Assembly: GCA_902617715.1 (NCBI GenBank)
Contig: CACMXS010000012.1
Location: forward strand, 1 to 40,351
Length of the DNA stretch: 40,351 nucleotides
Source: an uncultured Pelagibacteraceae bacterium
GTDB lineage: Bacteria; Pseudomonadota; Alphaproteobacteria; Pelagibacterales; Pelagibacteraceae
Direction of reading: 5' to 3'
The notes beneath the pieces are model-generated. The model was not told the origin of the DNA, did not search any database, and saw nothing but the letters and a program-made list of their open reading frames with translations. Made by a program: the position numbers and the translations under genes. This document shows positions 34,783 through 40,351 of this stretch, piece by piece. How positions within the stretch are numbered: position 1 is the first letter of the stretch; each line of letters begins with the position of its first letter.

Positions 34783-36567
34783 CTATTTTTTTGTTTTGAG
34801 AGATAAGCTTAGCTCTTTTAGTTGTTCATCATTCACTTCTGATGGTGCGTTCATCATTAAATCTTGAGCATTTTGATTCATTGGAAACATTGTAACCTCT
34901 CTAATATTTTTCTCATTAGCTAAAAGCATAACTATTCTATCTATTCCAGGTGCGATTCCACCGTGTGGCGGAGCTCCATAACTTAGGGCGTTTATCATTC
35001 CACTAAATTTTTCATCAACTTGTTTTTTGTCATAACCCGCAACAGAAAAAAGTTTGTACATTAAATCTGGCTTGTGATTTCTTATTGCACCAGATGAAAG
35101 TTCTATTCCATTACAAACAATATCGTACTGATATGCAAGAATTTCTAAGGGTTTATTAAAATCAATTTCATCTGAGTCACCCTGAGGCATAGAAAATGGA
35201 TTATGACTAAACTTAATCTTTTTTGTTTGTTCGTCCTCTTCAAACATTGGATAATCAACTACCCAACAAAAAGCAAAAGTATTATCATCTATTAAATCCA
35301 ATTCATAAGCAATTTTATTTCTTGCTAATGAAGTTATTCTCTCTAATTCTTTTAATGTATTGCATGCAAAAAATATGCTATCACCTACATTAGCTCCTGT
35401 TTGTTTCATCAATTCTAATAATGCCGCTTCTGAAAAAAATTTTCCAACAGGACCTTTTGCAGAAATCTCCTTATTTTTTTCAAAAGTAAAGTAAGCCATC
35501 CCAGATGCACCTTGTTCTTTAGCCCACTTATCTATTCCATCAAAAAAACTTCTTGGTTTTTCCTTTGTATTTTTTGTAATTATACATCTCACTCTCGATC
35601 CAGATTTGACTAAGTTCTTAAAAATTTCAAATTTAACATCTGTTCTAGAAAAAATTTCAGTAATATCTTTAATAATTAACGGATTTCTTAAATCGGGCTT
35701 GTCTGAACCATATTGCAGTAGAGCATCTGCGTATGAAATTTTAGGAAATTTATCAAACATTAATTTTTTTTTTGAAAATTTTTTAAAAGTATTCACGAGT
35801 AATTTTTCTACAACATCAAACACATCCTCTTGTTCGACAAATGACATTTCCAGATCTAATTGATAAAATTCTCCAGGGCTTCTATCTGCTCTGGCATCTT
35901 CATCTCTGAAACATGGAGCTATTTGAAAATACTTATCAAATCCAGAAATCATAATAAGTTGTTTGAATTGTTGTGGTGCTTGTGGAAGTGCATAAAATTT
36001 TCCAGGATTTAATCTACTTGGCACTAAAAAATCTCTTGCACCTTCAGGACTTGAGGAAGTTAAAATTGGAGTTTGATATTCTAAAAACCCAAATTTATTC
36101 ATTTCACTTCTAATAAAAGAAATAACTTTTGAGCGTAAAATTATATTTTCGTGTATCTTTTTTCTTCTTAAATCTAAAAATCTATATTTTAGTCTTATTT
36201 CTTCTGCATACTCTTGATTGCTGAATACTGGCATTGGTAGCTCTTTACAAGTTCCTAGAACTTCAAATTTTTCAATTGCGACCTCGACTTCACCAGTTTC
36301 AATTTCTTTATTAATTGTTTCAATAGATCTATTAACAACTTTACCTTCAATTTTGATAACAGTTTCTAGCTGCATCTTTTCTAAAATATCAAATTTTGAA
36401 TTTTCTTTTTCAATAATACATTGTGTGATCCCATAATTATCCCTTAAATCTAAGAATAAAAGATTACCATGATCTCTTTTTTTATTAATCCACCCTGAAA
36501 GATAAACTTTACTCCCAACATCACTCTTTCTTAATTCATTGCAGTTATGACTTCTATATTTATTCAA
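34783..36567 (-). CDS. aspS: Aspartyl-tRNA synthetase
   Basis: Bacterial-type AspRS (594 aa), class IIb, with an N-terminal OB domain for the anticodon (VYLSGWINKKRDHGNLLFLDL), the aminoacylation core (PILTSSSPEGARDFLVPSRL; QLDLEMSFVEQEDVFD with motif 2), the GAD insertion that bacterial enzymes carry, and motif 3 in PGIDRIVMLLANEKNIRE. It ends with MNAPSEVNDEQLKEL, as in the family. The product charges tRNA(Asp); whether it also charges tRNA(Asn) cannot be read by eye. It starts directly after hda with no gap and ends one base from the convergent gene upstream. Confidence 0.96.
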   Translation of the reverse strand: MNKYRSHNCNELRKSDVGSKVYLSGWINKKRDHGNLLFLDLRDNYGITQCIIEKENSKFDILEKMQLETVIKIEGKVVNRSIETINKEIETGEVEVAIEKFEVLGTCKELPMPVFSNQEYAEEIRLKYRFLDLRRKKIHENIILRSKVISFIRSEMNKFGFLEYQTPILTSSSPEGARDFLVPSRLNPGKFYALPQAPQQFKQLIMISGFDKYFQIAPCFRDEDARADRSPGEFYQLDLEMSFVEQEDVFDVVEKLLVNTFKKFSKKKLMFDKFPKISYADALLQYGSDKPDLRNPLIIKDITEIFSRTDVKFEIFKNLVKSGSRVRCIITKNTKEKPRSFFDGIDKWAKEQGASGMAYFTFEKNKEISAKGPVGKFFSEAALLELMKQTGANVGDSIFFACNTLKELERITSLARNKIAYELDLIDDNTFAFCWVVDYPMFEEDEQTKKIKFSHNPFSMPQGDSDEIDFNKPLEILAYQYDIVCNGIELSSGAIRNHKPDLMYKLFSVAGYDKKQVDEKFSGMINALSYGAPPHGGIAPGIDRIVMLLANEKNIREVTMFPMNQNAQDLMMNAPSEVNDEQLKELSLSLKTKK

Positions 36568-37230
36568 TTATTCTCCTAAAACTTCTTTAATAATTTTTAA
36601 ATCTATTGATTTTTTCTTTTTTAAACTCATTTCGTCGATCTTATATATAAATTCAAATATTTTGCTATATGATCTATCAATTCTTTTTATTACGTAATTA
36701 ATTAACTTTTTTTCTATAGAAATTTGACGATCTGACAAATTTTTAACCAATAGTGCAAATATCAGATCATCATCGGGTTTTTTTATACTTTGTAAAAGAA
36801 AGTTTTTTGCACGAGAATTCAAATCATTCAATTTAAATTCTATATCAACAATAGATTTATAAGACGTAACGATCAAATACTTGTTATCCAAATCAATCAT
36901 ATTAAATAAAGTATAAAAAAGCTTTTCATCTATAGTGTTATCTAAATTTTCTAAAACTATATTTTGATGAATCTTGATTTCTTTCAGTTTGCTATCATCT
37001 AATTGATGAGCATCAAATCTAATTCCCCTGAATTTCTTTAAAAATATATTTACTAAATGTGATTTACCTGAAAACTTTTCTCCATTTATATTTAAAAAAT
37101 TTTTCTCCCATTTGGGCCAATTATTTAATAATTCCATAATATGTTTATTGCTTTTAGATAAATAAAAGTCTTCATTTGTCATATTACTTTCATGATCGAA
37201 CTTTATAATTTGTTGATTTTCATCTCTCAT
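36568..37230 (-). CDS. hda: DnaA-like regulator Hda
   Basis: Short AAA+ protein related to DnaA (220 aa), resembling alphaproteobacterial HdaA, which stimulates ATP hydrolysis on DnaA bound to the sliding clamp and prevents re-initiation. Walker A is present as NGEKFSGKSHLVNIF. The Walker B acid is probably in NIVLENLDN. SRAKNFLLQSIKKPDDDL matches the sensor/arginine-finger region. The N-terminus has QIIKFDHESNMTNEDF, with QIIKFDH as a probable clamp-binding segment (QxxxF-like). It starts one base after the DUF2066-like gene and abuts aspS. Confidence 0.82.
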   Translation of the reverse strand: MRDENQQIIKFDHESNMTNEDFYLSKSNKHIMELLNNWPKWEKNFLNINGEKFSGKSHLVNIFLKKFRGIRFDAHQLDDSKLKEIKIHQNIVLENLDNTIDEKLFYTLFNMIDLDNKYLIVTSYKSIVDIEFKLNDLNSRAKNFLLQSIKKPDDDLIFALLVKNLSDRQISIEKKLINYVIKRIDRSYSKIFEFIYKIDEMSLKKKKSIDLKIIKEVLGE

Positions 37231-37231
37231 A

Positions 37232-38305
37232 TTAATTCAATGACCAAATCTTATTTTGTGTATCAAAATTATAGTTTTTTTCTTTCATTATTTCTAAAAA
37301 GATATTTGGTGAATCATTAAAAATTATTTGATAATAAGTGAAATCTTTATTGAATCTGCTAATATAAAAATCATAAATTAAGTCTATATCGCCTAAATTT
37401 TTTTCAAAAGTTTCGATCCTTTTGTTATTATTTGAGATCTTGATGCTTAATGGAAATTTTATAGATGTATTTATTTGATTTATCCTTTTCCAATAATCTT
37501 CATATACTAACTTTAGATCATTAATCAGACTATATACTTGTTCATCATTCGTAATATCATTATAAAAATACAATTGATTGTTTAATATTACATTATTTCC
37601 ATTTGAAATTTTTGATAATACTCTCAATCCTTTATCATTCATAAAAATCAAAGTTATAATTGAATGATTCAAATTATATTTTGATATTATTTCGTTGAAA
37701 TCATATTCCTCTATATTTTCATAATTTTTTTTTATTTGATTTAAATCCTCTAGATCTTCGGTAGGCAAAATATATTCAATCAAATGCGTTTTTTTCAAGT
37801 TATCATTCCATTTATTGAAGACATGATTATTATCGAAAATCAATAAATCCTTTTTTCTTTCATCAATAATAATTGGAATAAATAAAAATCTTTTTTTAAT
37901 TGGGACAGATGGAAAAATATTTTTTTTTTCAAGAAAGTGAAATACCCTTTTTTTGTTAAATGAGACACCCAAATTTACATAATAAATTTTATTAATGAAT
38001 TTTTCTTCTTTAATTGTAAATGACTCAATCATACCTTTAATTTCATTCAATTTTATTTTATTAATCTTTTTTTTATCAGATGAATTAACGATTACTGAAA
38101 TTAACTCAAAAAAAGCTTTTTCAAAACCTTCATCCATTACCTCAGTTTTATTAAAATTTATTTCAAATGGTCTCGATATATCAATATTTTCAATAACAAA
38201 AGATTTTGCATCTATTTTTTCTGTGGAAAAAAAAAATATATTTAGAGATAGGATTATAAAAAAAATATATAAGAATTTTAAGTTATTTTTTTTTTTATTA
38301 AACAT
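37232..38305 (-). CDS. DUF2066-like exported protein
   Basis: Protein of 357 residues with a membrane-spanning or signal segment at the N-terminus (LKFLYIFFIILSLNIFFF). The rest is lysine- and asparagine-rich and probably periplasmic. The context (between purM and hda) and a pattern of FINKIYYVNLGVSFNKKRVFHFLEKKNI, then FIPIIIDERKKDLLIFD, agree with the DUF2066 family. I recognise the family only weakly, and the function is unknown. It diverges from purM with just 14 bases between the starts, and its end is one base from hda, suggesting co-expression of the three minus-strand genes. Confidence 0.6.
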   Translation of the reverse strand: MFNKKKNNLKFLYIFFIILSLNIFFFSTEKIDAKSFVIENIDISRPFEINFNKTEVMDEGFEKAFFELISVIVNSSDKKKINKIKLNEIKGMIESFTIKEEKFINKIYYVNLGVSFNKKRVFHFLEKKNIFPSVPIKKRFLFIPIIIDERKKDLLIFDNNHVFNKWNDNLKKTHLIEYILPTEDLEDLNQIKKNYENIEEYDFNEIISKYNLNHSIITLIFMNDKGLRVLSKISNGNNVILNNQLYFYNDITNDEQVYSLINDLKLVYEDYWKRINQINTSIKFPLSIKISNNNKRIETFEKNLGDIDLIYDFYISRFNKDFTYYQIIFNDSPNIFLEIMKEKNYNFDTQNKIWSLN

Positions 38306-38319
38306 CTTGCTATATAGTA

Positions 38320-39348
38320 ATGAATAAAAATCTATTTACCTATAAAAAAAGTGGTGTTGATATTAATGCTGCAGATAAGTTTGTAAAATTCATATCAAAT
38401 AGTTCTACAAATAAAAAAGGCAAAAAAAAGTTTAAAAATATTGGTGGTTTTGGATCAATTACAAGTATTCCAAAAAACCTAAAAAATCCAAAATTGGTAG
38501 CATGTACTGATGGGGTTGGTACAAAAATTGAAATAGCAAATGAGCTGAATAAATTTGATACGATAGGAATAGATTTAGTAGCAATGAGTGTTAATGATTT
38601 AATTGTTCAAGGAGCAAAACCTTTATTTTTTTTAGACTACATATCAATAAATAAAATTGATCTTAATAAATTAAAATCGATTATGAGAGGAATATTTAAA
38701 GGATGTAAAATTTCAAATTGTGAACTAGTTGGTGGTGAAACTGCAGAAATGCCAGGCACCTATGAAAAGGGAAAGTTTGATATTGCAGGATTTGCTGTTG
38801 GGATTGTTGACGAAAAAAATATTTTAAAAAAAAATAAAATAAAAAGAAATAATCTTATCTTAGCTATACCCTCTAGCGGTTTACATTCAAATGGATTTTC
38901 TTTGGTACGTAATATAATTAAAAAAAAAAGAATAAAGATAAAAAGTAATAAATATTTGAAAAAAGAATTGATCAAGCCAACTAAAATTTATGTAAATGAA
39001 ATATTAGATTTAGTTAATAATAATTTATTAAATGGATGTGCAAATATTACTGGAGGTGGAATTTCTGAAAATATTAAAAGAGTAATACCTGATAATTTTT
39101 GTGCCTCAATAGATTTGAAAAAAATCAAGACTTTGAAAATTTTCAAATGGTTAAAGAAAAATGATATCTCTGATAAAGAAATGTTGAAAACTTTTAATTG
39201 TGGAGTTGGGTTTTGTTTAATAATCGATCCTAAAAATTTAGATAAGGTGAAAAGTTTTTTTTCAAAAAAATATAAACCTTATATTATTGGAAAAATTTTA
39301 AACGGATCTAATAAAATCAAATTCAATGATAAAATTAATTGGTGGTAA
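38320..39348 (+). CDS. purM: Phosphoribosylformylglycinamidine cyclo-ligase PurM
   Basis: AIR synthetase (342 aa), the fifth step of purine synthesis, using ATP to close the imidazole ring of FGAM. Motifs: KSGVDINAADKFVKFI at the start, TDGVGTKIEIANELNKF (substrate/Mg loop), DLVAMSVNDLIVQGAKPLFFLDY, LVGGETAEMPGTY and IPSSGLHSNGFSLVR. Late ITGGGISENIKRVIP is also typical. The gene is full length and overlaps purN by 23 bases, so the two are translationally linked. Confidence 0.96.
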   Translation: MNKNLFTYKKSGVDINAADKFVKFISNSSTNKKGKKKFKNIGGFGSITSIPKNLKNPKLVACTDGVGTKIEIANELNKFDTIGIDLVAMSVNDLIVQGAKPLFFLDYISINKIDLNKLKSIMRGIFKGCKISNCELVGGETAEMPGTYEKGKFDIAGFAVGIVDEKNILKKNKIKRNNLILAIPSSGLHSNGFSLVRNIIKKKRIKIKSNKYLKKELIKPTKIYVNEILDLVNNNLLNGCANITGGGISENIKRVIPDNFCASIDLKKIKTLKIFKWLKKNDISDKEMLKTFNCGVGFCLIIDPKNLDKVKSFFSKKYKPYIIGKILNGSNKIKFNDKINWW

Positions 39349-39910
39349 AAGATTAAATACAGCAGTTTTTATTTCCGGAAAAGGAAGTAATTTAAAAAAT
39401 CTTATTAAATTTTCATTAAAAAAAAATTCACCAATAAAGATTAGATTTGTTGTATCAAATAATAAAAAAGCAAAAGGGTTAAATTTTTCGAAAAAATACA
39501 AAATTGAAAGTAGAATTTTTACATATTCAAATAAACAAATTACTGAAAATCAAATTTTAAAACATTTAAAAAAGAGAGAAATTAAATTAATTTGCCTTGC
39601 TGGTTTTATGAAAATACTTTCAAAAAATTTTATTAGAAATTTTCAAGGTAAAATTCTTAATATTCATCCATCATTATTACCTAAATATAGAGGTTTAAAC
39701 ACTCATGAAAGGGCAATTGAAAACAATGAACAATATTCAGGATGCACAGTTCATCTTGTAAATTCTAAATTAGATTCTGGAAAAATTATTTTACAACAAA
39801 AAGTAAAGATCAATAAAAAAGATACTGCTAAAACATTAAAAAAGAAAATCCAAAAAAATGAATATGTTTTGTATCCAAAAGCTATTAAAAAATTAATTTC
39901 TACTCTTTAA
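39326..39910 (+). CDS. purN: Phosphoribosylglycinamide formyltransferase PurN
   Basis: GAR transformylase (194 aa), the third purine step, using 10-formyl-THF. The N-terminal phosphate-binding AVFISGKGSNLKNLIKFS, the catalytic region GFMKILSKNF and NIHPSLLPKYRGLNTHERAI (His and downstream residues), and the late SGCTVHLVNSKLDSGKII are all present. The ATG at 39326 lies inside purM, giving seven or eight more N-terminal residues than usual, but no other start codon is in frame. Its last 11 bases overlap the convergent ndk. Confidence 0.95.
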   Translation: MIKLIGGKRLNTAVFISGKGSNLKNLIKFSLKKNSPIKIRFVVSNNKKAKGLNFSKKYKIESRIFTYSNKQITENQILKHLKKREIKLICLAGFMKILSKNFIRNFQGKILNIHPSLLPKYRGLNTHERAIENNEQYSGCTVHLVNSKLDSGKIILQQKVKINKKDTAKTLKKKIQKNEYVLYPKAIKKLISTL

Positions 39911-40310
39911 AAAAAAAATCTATTTCAATTTTAGCATTTTCTACACTATCAGAGCCATGAACGGAGTTTTTATCTATTGAAATTCCATATTTTTTTCTAA
40001 TGGTTCCCTCTGCCGCATCTTTAGGATTTGTGGCGCCCATAAGTTCTCTATTAGCTAAAACACTATTATCTTTTTCAAGCACCATTACTACAATAGGTCC
40101 TGATGATAAATATGAGCATAAATCATTGTAAAATGGTTTTGTTTCATGCACTTTATAAAATTGTTCAGCTTCAGATTTTTCTATTTTAATTTTTTTTTCC
40201 TTTAAAATTTTAAATCCATTTTTTTTAAAAATTTCTTTAATCTCGTTATCTAAATTTCTTTCTACAGCATCTGGTTTGATAATTGATAATGTTTGTTCGA
40301 TACTATTCAT
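39900..40310 (-). CDS. ndk: Nucleoside diphosphate kinase
   Basis: NDK (136 aa), which transfers the gamma phosphate between nucleotides through a phosphohistidine. The start QTLSIIKPDAVERNL is diagnostic. The active histidine is His118 in KNSVHGSDSVENAKIEI, and RELMGATNPKDAAEGTIRKKYG holds the nucleotide-binding residues. Length is typical. The ATG lies inside the end of the upstream gene (ATGAATAG), and the 3' end overlaps purN. Confidence 0.97.
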   Translation of the reverse strand: MNSIEQTLSIIKPDAVERNLDNEIKEIFKKNGFKILKEKKIKIEKSEAEQFYKVHETKPFYNDLCSYLSSGPIVVMVLEKDNSVLANRELMGATNPKDAAEGTIRKKYGISIDKNSVHGSDSVENAKIEIDFFFKE

Positions 40311-40351
40311 AATATTCTTCTATTAATTTATTTAATAATCTCACTCCAAAA
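40303..40351 (-). CDS. pepA: Probable leucyl aminopeptidase PepA, last 15 codons
   Basis: Fifteen codons and a TAG at 40305-40303 run in from the right edge of the window, reading FGVRLLNKLIEEYYE. This resembles the end of alphaproteobacterial PepA proteins (GVRLLDRLVADHYE-type). The stop falls inside the first codons of ndk, so the two overlap by eight bases. The evidence is only a short tail recalled from family memory, so the name is tentative. Confidence 0.4.
   Translation of the reverse strand, partial: FGVRLLNKLIEEYYE

Noticed and set aside
38306..38319. TATATA in the purM / DUF2066-like gap as a purM promoter
   Set aside because: It ends only three bases before the purM ATG, so transcription would start inside the gene, and no -35 is at the right distance.
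1..40351. Defence, phage, CRISPR or secondary-metabolite systems
   Set aside because: Every long frame fits core metabolism, molybdoenzymes, Fe-S assembly, translation or envelope functions. No repeat-spacer pattern, integrase or toxin-antitoxin pair was seen.

Overview
The window is very AT-rich (my impression is about 30% GC), almost without non-coding DNA, and full of overlapping starts and stops. Its gene content points to an alphaproteobacterium of the SAR11 / Pelagibacterales type: an NDUFA12 homologue next to a DUF2155 gene, an RNase E with an acidic insertion in its S1 domain, an hda-purM-purN neighbourhood, a SUF operon under an IscR-like regulator, and an aerobic CO-dehydrogenase-like molybdoenzyme. 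This taxonomic reading is inference from gene content and style; no search was run. No gap between genes exceeds 300 bases, and I recognise no tRNA, rRNA, insertion sequence, prophage or CRISPR array.

Layout. (1) 1-168: end of a serine hydrolase gene. (2) 165-9082: a molybdenum island with moaD-moaE, the periplasmic methionine sulfoxide reductase msrP-msrQ, then on the minus strand coxG, coxS-coxL-coxM (form II, AYRGAGR active-site loop), two XdhC-type maturation genes and a mocA-like cytidylyltransferase. A moaB/mogA gene and a DUF1244 gene lie at its edge. (3) 9096-11205: a TSUP exporter, an EamA transporter and a YbaK-type deacylase. (4) 11343-12749: glnA, then a 56-residue unknown gene. 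(5) 12998-19216: a complete minus-strand SUF operon (iscR-like, sufB, C, D, S, U, T, A) headed by a near-perfect IscR type 1 operator. (6) 19301-28015: alpha/beta hydrolase, anmK, tyrS, a large AsmA-like protein, prfB with its programmed +1 frameshift, and PBP1a. (7) 28114-33846: RNase E/G, thiG-thiS, aroQ-accB-accC, DUF2155 and NDUFA12. (8) 33961-40351: a free-standing C-terminal domain of class II ribonucleotide reductase, aspS, hda, a DUF2066-like exported protein, purM-purN, ndk and the last codons of a probable pepA.

How the parts work together. Region 2 supplies molybdopterin (MoaD/E, MoaB), matures it for the CO-dehydrogenase-like hydroxylase (MocA, XdhC, CoxG) and also contains MsrPQ, a user of the plain Mo-molybdopterin form. 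Region 5 builds Fe-S clusters and probably senses them through the Cys3-His regulator. The remainder is core metabolism, translation, cell wall and cofactor synthesis.

The most useful non-routine signals are cis elements and departures from family norms: a 67-nt nested hairpin just before the coxS ribosome binding site, the IscR operator, the prfB recoding site, an A10 frameshift in an xdhC gene, an RNase E without its zinc-link cysteines, and the orphan NrdJ C-terminal domain. I did not find a wholly new multi-gene system.
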